From positions 1 to 43,189 of the forward strand of contig NZ_VLKU01000018.1 in the NCBI RefSeq assembly GCF_007830335.1: a stretch of 43,189 nucleotides of DNA, in the 5' to 3' direction. The position numbers and the translations under genes are program-made. This stretch comes from Paracoccus sulfuroxidans (GTDB taxonomy: Bacteria; Pseudomonadota; Alphaproteobacteria; Rhodobacterales; Rhodobacteraceae). The notes under the pieces are model-generated. The model had not been told where the DNA came from. It made no database searches and worked only from the letters and a program-made list of their open reading frames with translations. Shown here piece by piece: positions 32,982 to 41,286 of this stretch (positions are counted from its first letter, which is position 1; every line of letters starts with the position of its first letter).

Positions 32982-34532
32982 CTAAAGCAGCCACTCGACC
33001 GGCAGAAGGCCGATCAGGACGATGGCGAATTGCTTGTACCAGCTGGCCCCGGGTTCCTGCTGATAGATGCCGAGCTTGCCGTCGGGCAGCGCCTCGGTCC
33101 AGGCCATCTGGCCGTCGAGCGTCAGCACCGGCTGATAGGAGGCCGAGTTCAGCGGCCCGTCGAACCCTTCCGAGACGCGGCGCGCCATGCTGGGGCTGTC
33201 GATGATGAACCCCATCTCGCAGTTGAGAAAGATCGAGCGCGGATCGAAGTTGAACGAGCCGATGAAGACGCGGCTGTCATCGACCGAGAAGGTCTTGGCA
33301 TGCAGCGCGGCGCCCGAAAGCCCCAGCGGGCGCAGCTCTTCCCGGCCCGGAGGCTCTTGCGCGCGCAGCTTCAATTCGTAAAGCGAGACGCCGGATTTCA
33401 GCAGGTCGCGGCGGTATTTGGTATAGCCCGCGTGCACGACCAGCACGTCGGTGGTGTTCATCGCATTGGTCAGGATGCGCACGCGCTTTCCTGCCCGCGC
33501 CAGATCGCCGAACATCTGCGTGCCGCGCGGACCCGGCACGAAATAGGCCGAGACCACATCGACGCCGCTTTGGATATTGCCCAGAATCGCGGAGAGCTGG
33601 GTGATCATCAGCTGGTCAGGCGTGGCCTTGCCCAGCCCCTTGACCGGATCGTCGGCGATCACCTCGACGCGGGTGAATTCGGGGCGGACGGCGCCATTGT
33701 GAAAGCGGGTGGCGCTGGATTCCAGCTGGCCCAGCAGGGTTTTCGCGGTCTCGCTGGCTTCGGTTTCGGCGACATCGGCCAGAAATGCCTTGAGATCGCC
33801 CTGACCGGGAATGATCTGATCGACCGCAAAGACCGAGGCGCTGTTCCAATAGGCGTCGAAGATGGTCGCGGTCTTGCCCACCACATCGCCGATCGCCAGC
33901 ACATCCATGTCGAGGTAATAGTTGGCATCGCCCACGCGGAAATATTCGTCCCCGATGTTGCGCCCGCCGATGATCGCCGCCTGACCGTCGACGATGAAGG
34001 ATTTGTTGTGCATGCGCCGGTTCATCCGCATGAAATCCAGCGCATAGCCCGCCAGCTTCGGCTTGCGGATGGTCGAGGGGTTGAAGAGCCGGATCTCGAA
34101 ATTCTCTTGCGCGTTCAGCGCGGCCATGACCGAGTCGAGCCCCGGCACGCCGTTGTCGTCCAGAAGCAGCCGCACCCGGACCCCGCGCGCGGCGGCATCG
34201 TAAAGCGCCTTCAGCAGCAGCCGCCCCGAGGTGTCGTCGTGCCAGATGTAATATTGCGCGTCGATCGAGCGGTCGGCGGTCGCGGCCAGCGCAAGGCGGC
34301 TGCCAAGCGCGTCATGGCCTCCGGCCAGCGGGATGACGCCGCTTTGCCCCTCATGCCCTTCCAGATCGGGCACGACGCGCTGGCCCAGCCGGGTCGCGGG
34401 ATCGGCGGGCAGCGCGGCCTGCGGCGGACGGCCCGAGATGTCGGGCAGCGGAAACAGCCAGCGCCCGATCAGGATTGCCAGCGCCACCACCAGCACAAGG
34501 CCCAGAAGGAAAATCGCGATCCGCTTCAACAT
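32982..34532 (-). CDS. Phospholipase D family protein (cardiolipin synthase-like)
   Basis: 516 residues with two HKD motifs: HNKSFIVDG (H175, K177, D182) followed by GGRN, and HAKTFSVDD (H411, K413, D418) followed by GSFNFDPRS. One N-terminal membrane helix (about 5-27) anchors it; the sequence continues PLPDISGRP into the periplasm. The pattern (SIDAQYYIWHDDTSGRLLLKAL, RVRLLLDDNG, CEMGFIIDSP) is that of the ClsC/YmdC branch, which makes cardiolipin from phosphatidylglycerol and phosphatidylethanolamine. Other phosphatidyl-transfer roles are possible. It is a single gene, divergent from the permease operon. Confidence 0.88.
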   Translation of the reverse strand: MLKRIAIFLLGLVLVVALAILIGRWLFPLPDISGRPPQAALPADPATRLGQRVVPDLEGHEGQSGVIPLAGGHDALGSRLALAATADRSIDAQYYIWHDDTSGRLLLKALYDAAARGVRVRLLLDDNGVPGLDSVMAALNAQENFEIRLFNPSTIRKPKLAGYALDFMRMNRRMHNKSFIVDGQAAIIGGRNIGDEYFRVGDANYYLDMDVLAIGDVVGKTATIFDAYWNSASVFAVDQIIPGQGDLKAFLADVAETEASETAKTLLGQLESSATRFHNGAVRPEFTRVEVIADDPVKGLGKATPDQLMITQLSAILGNIQSGVDVVSAYFVPGPRGTQMFGDLARAGKRVRILTNAMNTTDVLVVHAGYTKYRRDLLKSGVSLYELKLRAQEPPGREELRPLGLSGAALHAKTFSVDDSRVFIGSFNFDPRSIFLNCEMGFIIDSPSMARRVSEGFDGPLNSASYQPVLTLDGQMAWTEALPDGKLGIYQQEPGASWYKQFAIVLIGLLPVEWLL

Positions 34533-35049
34533 CTCAACCTCTTGTCCGACTTGCTGGCACAGACATCTTCGACTAACCGGGTGGCAGACAAGGTCGGGCG
34601 GTTCGCCTGTGACCGGGCGATGCTACTTCGATCCTTCGATGTTGCCTAGAAGCCCCTGCCGTGCCTATCCTGAAGGCAAAGGCACCTTGTCCCCAGCAGG
34701 CAGAACAGCGCCGGAAAGGCAAGGTCCGACCACCGGCCCGCATGCGAGTTCACCTTTGCGGATTTATTGAAAAAGAATTCCAGAATTCTTTGTTAATGGG
34801 GAGGCGGTATCCGAAGTTGGAGGTCAGGATCCATCTTATCGCCTGCTCATATGGCCAAAACCTGTCTGGTTCCTCTGTGGATTGTTTCCCGACGCGCGGG
34901 GTCTTTCGGCCGCGCGTGCGCCAGATGCGAAGGCCGCCCGCTGTGACAGGCGCCAACACAGCCGCGCGCACGACCCCGCCCCACCCGTTCCGTCGAACCC
35001 CGGCGATCTTCCAAGGCGGTGCGCGAAATTCTGAGGAGGAGAGTTCAGT
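34533..35049. other. Intergenic region and long leader of the permease gene
   Basis: No gene supported. The first 200 bases hold short hairpins and nothing clear. A promoter-like element with an internal palindrome is at 34767-34797. The following 250 bases, up to the ribosome site, form an untranslated leader with GC-rich self-complementary stretches (for example GCGCG segments around 34894-34920 and 34968-34980). The leader is long enough for a riboswitch, but I cannot match a known class. Confidence 0.4.
34767..34797 (+). promoter_or_regulatory. Promoter with palindromic operator upstream of the permease gene
   Basis: TTGAAA (34767-34772) resembles a -35 box and GTTAAT (34792-34797) or the overlapping TTGTTA a -10 box. 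The spacer is filled by a 9-bp inverted repeat AAAGAATTC-CA-GAATTCTTT (34772-34791). A repressor bound there would block RNA polymerase. The spacing to a good -10 is 17-19, so promoter strength is uncertain. Confidence 0.5.
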
Positions 35050-36522
35050 TTGGCAGACGCAGTGACGCAAACACCCGCCAGCGGTCGTCCCGAGGACGAG
35101 ATGCTGGGCCTTTGGGCCAACATGGCCTACGGACTTCAACACGTTCTGACCATGTACGGTGGCATCGTCGCCGTGCCGCTGATCGTCGGGCAGGCCGCCG
35201 GCCTCAGCACCTCCGACATCGGCCTTTTGATCACGGCATCGCTGTTTGCGGGCGGCATGGCCACCCTTCTTCAGACGCTGGGCCTGCCGTTCTTTGGCTG
35301 CAAACTGCCGCTGGTGCAGGGCGTGTCCTTCGCCGGCGTCGCGACGATGATCGCGATCTCGGGCAATGGCGGGATCGAGGCCGTGCTGGGCGCAGTCATG
35401 GCGGCCTCGCTGATCGGGTTGATCATCACGCCGATCTTTTCGCGCGTCACACGCTATTTCCCGCCGCTGGTCACCGGCATCGTCATCACCACCATCGGCC
35501 TGACGCTGATGCCCGTGGCGGCCATGTGGGCGATGGGCGGCAACAGCAAGGCCCCGGATTTCGGCAGCGTGCCGAATGTCCTGCTGGCTGGTCTGACGCT
35601 GGCCATCGTGCTGCTGCTGAGCAAGCTGGGCAACGCCGCCATCTCGCGCCTGTCGATCCTGCTCGCGTTGGTGATCGGCACGCTGATCGCCTATGCCGCC
35701 GGGATGACCGACTTTTCGCAGGTGCCGAACGGTCCGATGTTCTCGCTGCCGCAGATCTTCCACTTCGGCTATCCGACCTTCCAGCTGGCCGCCATCATCT
35801 CGATGTTCATCGTGATCATCGTGACGCTGGTCGAGACCTCGGCCGATATCCTGGCCGTGGGCGAGATCGTCGAGACCAAGGTCGACTCGCGCCGTCTGGG
35901 TGACGGTCTGCGCGCCGACATGATCTCCAGCGTGCTGGCGCCGATCTTCGGCTCGTTCACGCAAAGCGCGTTCGCCCAGAACGTCGGTCTGGTCGCGATC
36001 ACCGGCATCAAAAGCCGCTTCGTGGTGGCCACCGGCGGTCTGTTCCTGATCGCGCTTGGCCTGCTGCCGGTCATGGGCCGCGTCATCGCCGCCGTGCCCA
36101 GCCCGGTTCTGGGTGGTGCTGGCATCGTGCTGTTCGGCACGGTCGCGGCCAGCGGCATCCGCACGCTCTCGAAGGTCGATTACGCCAACAACATGAACCT
36201 GATCATCGTGGCGACCTCGATCGGCTTCGGGATGATCCCGATTGCCGCGCCGAAGTTCTACGATCACTTCCCGTCCTGGGTCGAGACCATCTTCCATTCG
36301 GGCATCAGCTCGTCTGCGCTGATGGCGATTGTGCTGAACCTGCTGTTCAACCACTTCCGGGCGGGCAACTCGGACCAGCAATCGGTGTTTGCCGAAGCGG
36401 CGGAACGCACGATCAGGTATCAGGACATCTCGAACCTTGAAGAGGGCGACTTCTTCCTGAACGGCAAGCTTTACAACTCGAAGGGTGAGGAAGTGCCGAT
36501 GGTGATGCCCGCGCATCACTAA
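35050..36522 (+). CDS. NCS2-family purine permease (xanthine/uric acid type)
   Basis: 490-residue proton symporter for nucleobases. TTG start at 35050, fixed by GAGGAGGAG 8 bases upstream. Seen: GLQHVLTMYGGIVAVPLIVGQAAGLS, LPFFGCKLPLVQGVSFAGVATM, FPPLVTGIVITTIGLTLMPVAAMWAMGG, VETSADILAVGEIVETKVD (the TM8 signature with catalytic Glu), SFTQSAFAQNVGLVAITGIKSRFVV (TM10; QNxG in the NAT signature region) and a C-terminal hydrophilic tail. The QNVGLVAITG form and the ETSAD motif fit the xanthine/urate branch (XanQ, UacT) rather than uracil UraA. A deaminase gene follows after 70 bases, pointing to purine salvage or breakdown. Confidence 0.9.
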   Translation: MADAVTQTPASGRPEDEMLGLWANMAYGLQHVLTMYGGIVAVPLIVGQAAGLSTSDIGLLITASLFAGGMATLLQTLGLPFFGCKLPLVQGVSFAGVATMIAISGNGGIEAVLGAVMAASLIGLIITPIFSRVTRYFPPLVTGIVITTIGLTLMPVAAMWAMGGNSKAPDFGSVPNVLLAGLTLAIVLLLSKLGNAAISRLSILLALVIGTLIAYAAGMTDFSQVPNGPMFSLPQIFHFGYPTFQLAAIISMFIVIIVTLVETSADILAVGEIVETKVDSRRLGDGLRADMISSVLAPIFGSFTQSAFAQNVGLVAITGIKSRFVVATGGLFLIALGLLPVMGRVIAAVPSPVLGGAGIVLFGTVAASGIRTLSKVDYANNMNLIIVATSIGFGMIPIAAPKFYDHFPSWVETIFHSGISSSALMAIVLNLLFNHFRAGNSDQQSVFAEAAERTIRYQDISNLEEGDFFLNGKLYNSKGEEVPMVMPAHH

Positions 36523-36592
36523 GCCAGCCACCCTGTCCGGTCCCGTCTGGCTGTGGCCCACGGGGCCGGGGCCAACCTTCAAGGATACCAAC

Positions 36593-37198
36593 ATGACCTC
36601 TCAAACTGATGATGCGCGTCTGCTGGACGCCCTGCTGACCACCATGGAAACCGGGGTCATCCCCAAGACCGAGGCGGGCGTGGCCGGTGGAAGCAAGATC
36701 TTCGGCGCGGCCTTGCTGCGCAAATCGGACCTGACCCCGGTTCTGGTCGAGACCAACAACGAGATCGAGAACCCGCTGTGGCATGGCGAAGTGCACACGC
36801 TGAAGCGCTTCTATGAAATGCCCGCCGAGGGCCGCCCGGACACCCGCGATCTGGTGTTTCTGTCGACGCATGAGCCCTGCTCGATGTGCCTGTCGGCGAT
36901 CACCTGGTCGGGCTTTGACAACTTCTATTACTTCTTCAGCCATGAGGATTCGCGCGACGCTTTCGCCATTCCGCATGACCTGAAGATCCTGAAAGAGGTC
37001 TTCACGCTGGAGCCCGGCGGCTACAACCGCAAGAACGCCTTCTGGACCGGCCGCTCGATCCACGCGATGATCGACGCCCAGCCCGAGCCGCAGCGCAGCG
37101 CCTTCAAGGACCGCGCCGCCGCCATCAGCCGCAAATATGATGAGCTTTCGGCGACCTATCAGGCGACCAAGCAGGACAATGCCATTCCGCTGAACTAA
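36593..37198 (+). CDS. Cytidine/deoxycytidylate deaminase-superfamily protein with HGE zinc motif
   Basis: 201-residue zinc deaminase of unknown substrate. Zinc site: WHGEVHTL (H64, catalytic E66) and HEPCSMCLSA (C96, C99). The family usually has HAE or CAE; Gly at the middle position is unusual but should not abolish zinc binding. The rest (FDNFYYFFSHEDSRDAFAIPHDLKILKEVFTLEP, GYNRKNAFWTGRSIHAMIDAQ) is unlike standard guanine deaminase, cytosine deaminase or TadA. AAGGA precedes the ATG. It lies behind a purine-type permease, so a nucleobase or nucleoside deaminase acting on an imported purine is likely. It ends in a terminator 22 bases on. Confidence 0.8.
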   Translation: MTSQTDDARLLDALLTTMETGVIPKTEAGVAGGSKIFGAALLRKSDLTPVLVETNNEIENPLWHGEVHTLKRFYEMPAEGRPDTRDLVFLSTHEPCSMCLSAITWSGFDNFYYFFSHEDSRDAFAIPHDLKILKEVFTLEPGGYNRKNAFWTGRSIHAMIDAQPEPQRSAFKDRAAAISRKYDELSATYQATKQDNAIPLN

Positions 37199-37219
37199 GG
37201 CGGGGCGTCCAAAGGATTG

Positions 37220-37260
37220 GCGGGACCGGCGTCGAAGGATTCCGGTCCCGCTGGCATTTT
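37220..37260 (+). terminator. Terminator of the permease-deaminase operon
   Basis: Perfect 10-bp stem GCGGGACCGG / CCGGTCCCGC (12-base loop) followed by TGGCATTTT. It separates this operon from the bio promoter. Confidence 0.75.
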
Positions 37261-37270
37261 CCCCCAACCG

Positions 37271-37299
37271 TTGAGCATGGGCCGCTCTCTCGTCTATAA
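37271..37299 (+). promoter_or_regulatory. bioMNY promoter with BioR-like box
   Basis: -35 TTGAGC (37271-37276), 17-base spacer, -10 CTATAA (37294-37299). The 10-mer TCGTCTATAA (37290-37299) matches the alphaproteobacterial BioR consensus TTATCTATAA at 8 of 10 bases and overlaps the -10 box, as expected for repression by BioR. No bioR gene is in the window. Confidence 0.6.
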
Positions 37300-37339
37300 G
37301 CGGCGGCGCTGCGGGCGTGTGGCCGAGGGGGAGACGAAT

Positions 37340-38065
37340 TTGGCAGAGGATCCGGTCCGGCTGGATGGGCTTGGCTATGAGGCGGGGGGTCAGGCGATCC
37401 TCAGCGGGATCACGCTGCATTCGGGCGCGCAGAAAATCGGGGTCGTGGGCCGCAACGGCTCGGGCAAAAGCACGCTGTCGCGGCTGATGGCGGGGCTGTT
37501 GAAACCGGCCTCGGGGACGGTGCGGATCGAGGGCGTCGATGTTTATGCCGACCGCCGCGCCGCCTTGCGCACCGTGGGTATCCTGTTCCAGAACCCCGAG
37601 CATCAGATCATTTTCCCGACCGTCGGCGAAGAGATTGCCTTCGGCCTGCGCCAGCTGGGCGCAACGGCGGCTGAGGCGCAGGAGCAGACCCGCGCGACGC
37701 TGTTGCGATTCGACCGCGCGCATTGGCTGGACGCGCCGGTTTCGGCCCTGTCGCAGGGGCAGAAACATCTGGTCTGCATGATGGCCGTTCTGGCGATGCA
37801 GCCGCGCCTGCTGATTCTGGACGAGCCTTTTGCGGGCCTCGACATTCCGACCAAGCGGCAACTCGCGCGGCATCTGGACCGCTCGGGCGCGCGGCTGTTT
37901 CACATCTCGCATGACCCGGCCGATCTGGCGGGCTATGACCAGCTTTACTGGCTGGAGCAGGGGCGCATCATCGCCGAAGGCCCGCCCGCCGTGCTGCTGC
38001 CCGAATTCACCGCCGAGATGATGCGATTGGGGGATCAGGATGATCTCGCTGACATCTCCGCATAG
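37340..38065 (+). CDS. bioM: Biotin transport ATPase BioM
   Basis: 241-residue ATPase of the ECF-type biotin importer. The chosen start is TTG at 37340, which has GGGGGAGA 5 bases upstream and lies downstream of the promoter; in-frame starts at 37217 or 37277 would lie upstream of the likely transcription start. Seen: Walker A GRNGSGKST, Q-loop LFQNPEHQIIFPTVGEEIAFGLR, signature LSQGQKHLVCMMAVLAMQPRLLILDEPFAGLD with Walker B, and switch HISHDP. The signature is LSQGQ where most ABC ATPases have LSGGQ. It is followed by bioN with a 26-base overlap. Confidence 0.92.
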   Translation: MAEDPVRLDGLGYEAGGQAILSGITLHSGAQKIGVVGRNGSGKSTLSRLMAGLLKPASGTVRIEGVDVYADRRAALRTVGILFQNPEHQIIFPTVGEEIAFGLRQLGATAAEAQEQTRATLLRFDRAHWLDAPVSALSQGQKHLVCMMAVLAMQPRLLILDEPFAGLDIPTKRQLARHLDRSGARLFHISHDPADLAGYDQLYWLEQGRIIAEGPPAVLLPEFTAEMMRLGDQDDLADISA

Positions 38066-38660
38066 GACCCGCGCCCATGACTGGCCTGCCGGGCTGAAGC
38101 TTGCGGGGCTGTGTCTGGCCTCGACGGCGGTGTTTCTGACCGATGATCCATGGGTCATGGCCGGGCTGCTGGCGGCGCTGGCTCTGGCCTATGCCCTGCC
38201 GGGGCGGGCGTTTCTGCGCGCGGGCGCACGGGCGCTGCGGCTGGTCCTGCCCTTCGTCGTCCTCATGCTGGTCTGGCATCTGTTCACGCGGGATCTGCGG
38301 ATGGGGCTGATGATCTCGATGCGGATGGTTCTGCTGGTGGGGCTGGCCAATCTGGTGACCATGACGACCTCGCTTCAGGGGATGATGGGGGTGATGCGCT
38401 GGCTGCTGACGCCGTTCCGGCGGCTGGGCCTGCCGACGCATCTGCTGGAGACCGCGATTCCCCTGACCATCCGCTTCACCCCGGTGCTGATCGCGCGGGC
38501 TGATGCGCTGGCGCTGGCCTGGCGCGCGCGGGCCGCGCGCAGGCCCGGCTGGCGGCTGGTGCTGCCCCTGATGATGCAGGCACTGGACGACGCCGACCAT
38601 GTAGGAGAGGCTTTGCGCGCGCGCGGCGGCCCCCTGAAACCCGCCGAACAGGAGGATTAG
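38040..38660 (+). CDS. bioN: Biotin ECF transporter T component BioN
   Basis: 206-residue membrane protein that couples BioM to BioY. About five membrane helices (for example LKLAGLCLASTAVFL, VMAGLLAALALAYALPG, LVLPFVVLMLVWHLF). Seen: the two Ala-Arg coupling motifs near the C-terminus, AWRARAARRPGW and ALRARGG, which insert into the ATPase. The ATG lies inside the end of bioM, with GGGGGATCAGG just before it. Normal length for a short T component. Confidence 0.9.
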   Translation: MISLTSPHRTRAHDWPAGLKLAGLCLASTAVFLTDDPWVMAGLLAALALAYALPGRAFLRAGARALRLVLPFVVLMLVWHLFTRDLRMGLMISMRMVLLVGLANLVTMTTSLQGMMGVMRWLLTPFRRLGLPTHLLETAIPLTIRFTPVLIARADALALAWRARAARRPGWRLVLPLMMQALDDADHVGEALRARGGPLKPAEQED

Positions 38661-38662
38661 AC

Positions 38663-39232
38663 TTGGAACGAAAACTGGCCCATGTGGCGCTTTTTGCCGC
38701 GATGATCGCGGCGCTGGCCTATGTCCCGCAGATCACGCTGGGCTTTGGTGTGCCGATCACCGCGCAGACGCTGGGCGTCATGCTGGCGGGTGCGGTTCTG
38801 GGCGCGCGGCAGGGCGCGGCAGCGGCGGCGCTGGTGCTGCTGCTGGTGGCACTTGGCCTGCCGCTGCTGTCGGGCGGTCGCGGGGGCCTTGGTGTCTTCG
38901 CCGGGCCGACCACGGGCTTTGCGCTTGGCTGGCCGCTGGGCGCCTATGTGACCGGGCTGATCGTCGAGAAGCTGCCTTTGCGCCCGGCCGGGCTGCTGGC
39001 CGCGCTCGCCTCGGTCGTCGGCGGCATTCTGGTGATCTATGCCACGGGCATCCTTGGATTTTCGCTGGTCACCGGCAAGGGGCTGATGGAATCGGCGGCG
39101 CTGATGATGGTCTTTATCCCGGGCGATCTGCTGAAGGCGGCGATCACCGGCATGCTGGTGCAGGGGCTGGTGCGCGCGCGCCCGCAGACGCTCAGCTGGT
39201 ACCGGCCCGCCACGGCAGGCCGCCGCCTGTAA
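38663..39232 (+). CDS. bioY: Biotin-binding S component BioY
   Basis: 189-residue substrate-binding membrane protein of the biotin importer, about six helices. Seen: family pattern FGVPITAQTLGVMLAGAVLGARQGAAAAALVLLLVALGLPLLSGGRGGLGVFAGPTTGFALGWPLGAYVTG and the C-terminal VFIPGDLLKAAITGML. It starts at TTG 38663, two bases after the bioN stop, with GGAGGAT 7 bases upstream. With bioM and bioN it makes a complete high-affinity uptake system. Biotin is the carboxylase cofactor, so this fits ordinary metabolic need rather than a special pathway. Confidence 0.95.
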   Translation: MERKLAHVALFAAMIAALAYVPQITLGFGVPITAQTLGVMLAGAVLGARQGAAAAALVLLLVALGLPLLSGGRGGLGVFAGPTTGFALGWPLGAYVTGLIVEKLPLRPAGLLAALASVVGGILVIYATGILGFSLVTGKGLMESAALMMVFIPGDLLKAAITGMLVQGLVRARPQTLSWYRPATAGRRL

Positions 39233-39237
39233 TGGGC

Positions 39238-39294
39238 GAAACGCCGCGCTGTCGGGCGCGGCGTTTCCATAAGCTATTGAAAAAAAAATTTTTT
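39238..39294. terminator. Hairpin and A9T6 tract between convergent bioY and fhs
   Basis: Perfect 12-bp stem GAAACGCCGCGC / GCGCGGCGTTTC with a 6-base loop (39238-39267), 6 bases after bioY. It is followed by a spacer and AAAAAAAAATTTTTT (39280-39294), which borders the fhs stop. On the minus strand the T run precedes the hairpin, so the unit is not canonical in either direction but is probably the shared end region. Confidence 0.65.
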
Positions 39295-39298
39295 CTGG

Positions 39299-40969
39299 TC
39301 AGAACAGCCCGTCGAGTTCGCCCTCGGGGGTCAGGCCGATGCGTTCGGCCGTGGGGCGGCGCGGCAGGCCGGGCATGGTCATGATGTCGCCGCAGATGGC
39401 GACCACGAAGCCCGCCCCGGCGGCCAGCCGAACCTCTCGCACCGGGATCACATGGCCCGAGGGCGCGCCCAGCATCGCCGGATCGGCGGAAAAGCTGTAC
39501 TGGGTCTTGGCCATGCAGATCGGCATGGCGCCATGCCCCGCCTCTTCCCAACGCTTCAGTTGATTGAGCACCGCCGGCGGGGCATCGGCATGCGACGCGC
39601 CATAGATCTTGCGCGAGATCGTCTGGATCTTTTCCCACAAGGGCTGGTTGTCGCCGTAAAGCAGGTGCAGATCGGCCTCGCCCTTGTCGGCCAGCGCGAC
39701 GACGGCGCGGGCCAGATCCTCGGCCCCGGCCCCGCCATCGGCCCAATGGGTACAGCGGATCGCCTCGACCCCCAGATCGGCGCAAAGGCTGCGCACCGTC
39801 TCGACCTCGGCATCGGTGTCACTGACGAAATGGTTGATCGCCACCACGACCGGCAGGCCGAATTTCTGCATGTTCGAGATATGGCGCGCCAGATTGACCC
39901 CGCCGCGTTTCAGCGCCGCGACATCCTCGCGGTCAAGATCGGTCTTCTCGACCCCGCCGTTCATCTTCAGCGCGCGGATGGTGGCGACGATGACCACCGC
40001 CTCGGGCGCCAGATCGGCCAGACGGCACTTGATGTCGAGGAACTTCTCGGCCCCCAGATCGGCCCCGAAACCGGCCTCGGTCACGGTATATTCGCCAAGG
40101 GCCAGCGCGGTGCGCGTGGCGCTGACGCTGTTGCAGCCATGGGCGATATTGGCGAAGGGGCCGCCATGGACCAGCACCGGGTTGTTCTCGATCGTCTGGA
40201 CAAGGTTCGGCTGGAACGCGTCGCGCAGCAGGGCCGTCATTGCCCCGTCGGCCTTCAGATCGGCGGCGGTGATCGGCTGTTTGTTGCGGTCATAGCCGAT
40301 GACAATGCGGGCAATCCGCGCCTGCAGATCGGCGAGGCTCGTCGCCAGGCAGAAGATCGCCATGACCTCGGAGGCGACCGAGATGTCAAAGCCCGTCTCG
40401 CGCGGGAGGCCGTTCGAGGGGCCGCCCAGCGACACAACCATGTCGCGCAGCGCCCGGTCATTCATGTCCATGACCCGACGCCAGGTGATCCGGCGGGTGT
40501 CGATGCCCAACTCATTGCCCCAGTAGATGTGGTTGTCGATCATCGCCGACAGCAGGTTGTGCGCGCTGGTGATGGCGTGGAAATCGCCGGTGAAATGCAG
40601 GTTCAGGTCCTCCATCGGAATGACCTGCGCGTAGCCGCCCCCCGCCGCGCCGCCCTTCATGCCGAAATTCGGCCCGAGGCTCGGTTCGCGCAGACAGATC
40701 ACCGTGCGCTTGCCGATGCGGTTCAGCGCATCGCCCAGACCGACGGTGGTGGTGGTCTTGCCCTCACCCGCAGGGGTCGGGTTGATCGAGGTCACCAGGA
40801 TCAGCCGCCCCTTCGGCGCATCAGCCAGGCGGCTGACGGCGGCATGGGTGATCTTCGCCTTGTCATGGCCATAGGGCAGGATGTCATCCGGCCCCAGCCC
40901 CAGCTTGGCCGCCACCTCGGTGATCGGGCGCTTCTTGGCAGTACGGGCGATTTCGATGTCTGAAAGCAT
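39299..40969 (-). CDS. fhs: Formate-tetrahydrofolate ligase
   Basis: ATP-dependent ligase making 10-formyl-tetrahydrofolate from formate and THF, entry of one-carbon units for purine and formyl-methionyl-tRNA synthesis. The protein has 556 residues, the family's normal length. Seen: LVTSINPTPAGEGKTTTTVGLGDAL (nucleotide site), REPSLGPNFGMKGGAAGGGYAQVIPMEDLNLHFTGDFHAI, NPVLVHGGPFANIAHGCNSV, EAGFGADLGAEKFLDIKCR, and ICMAKTQYSFSADP. It starts with MLSDIEIARTAKKRPI. It is a single gene. It shares the folate pool with panB, which uses methylene-THF. Confidence 0.97.
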   Translation of the reverse strand: MLSDIEIARTAKKRPITEVAAKLGLGPDDILPYGHDKAKITHAAVSRLADAPKGRLILVTSINPTPAGEGKTTTTVGLGDALNRIGKRTVICLREPSLGPNFGMKGGAAGGGYAQVIPMEDLNLHFTGDFHAITSAHNLLSAMIDNHIYWGNELGIDTRRITWRRVMDMNDRALRDMVVSLGGPSNGLPRETGFDISVASEVMAIFCLATSLADLQARIARIVIGYDRNKQPITAADLKADGAMTALLRDAFQPNLVQTIENNPVLVHGGPFANIAHGCNSVSATRTALALGEYTVTEAGFGADLGAEKFLDIKCRLADLAPEAVVIVATIRALKMNGGVEKTDLDREDVAALKRGGVNLARHISNMQKFGLPVVVAINHFVSDTDAEVETVRSLCADLGVEAIRCTHWADGGAGAEDLARAVVALADKGEADLHLLYGDNQPLWEKIQTISRKIYGASHADAPPAVLNQLKRWEEAGHGAMPICMAKTQYSFSADPAMLGAPSGHVIPVREVRLAAGAGFVVAICGDIMTMPGLPRRPTAERIGLTPEGELDGLF

Positions 40970-41286
40970 CTTCTGGCTACCTCCGGGCTCCGATGGCTGT
41001 CCCGATCAGCTAACACCAGATTTTATCGCCCCATTCGCAGTTTTTATTTCTGCCAGAGGAAAGTGTGAGGCCGGGAGATGCCTTTTTCGCGCCATCGGGT
41101 ATTTACGAAGAGCATATGAAAAACAGGGGGATCTGCCGATTCTCAAGCAATTTCAAAGAAAATGGAAAGATTTTCCTGACTTCCGGTTGGCGGAAATCCG
41201 CAACATGGAAAATGGTAATGCAAAACTTGAAAACGCATTGTTTTATGGCACAGTGTAATGCGAAACGGCAAATTGCAGGGGGATGC
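40970..41286. other. Low-GC region upstream of the AbrB/PIN pair
   Basis: No gene supported. Clearly lower in GC than its neighbours, with many A/T-rich runs near 41110-41280. It holds GTAATGC at 41215 and 41255 (direct copies, 40 bp apart) and GCATTG at 41235 as an inverted copy. Likely the promoter and operator of the toxin-antitoxin pair. Confidence 0.45.
41215..41261 (+). promoter_or_regulatory. Possible operator of the AbrB/PIN operon
   Basis: GTAATGC (41215-41221), GCATT (41235-41239, inverted) and GTAATGC (41255-41261). The centres are about 20 bp apart, so the copies are in phase. It ends 26 bases before the antitoxin start, where an AbrB-type antitoxin would bind. Confidence 0.4.

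Noticed and set aside
34800..35040. A known purine or xanthine riboswitch in the permease leader
   Set aside because: The leader is long, but I could not match conserved core bases of a known class by eye; kept only as a lead.
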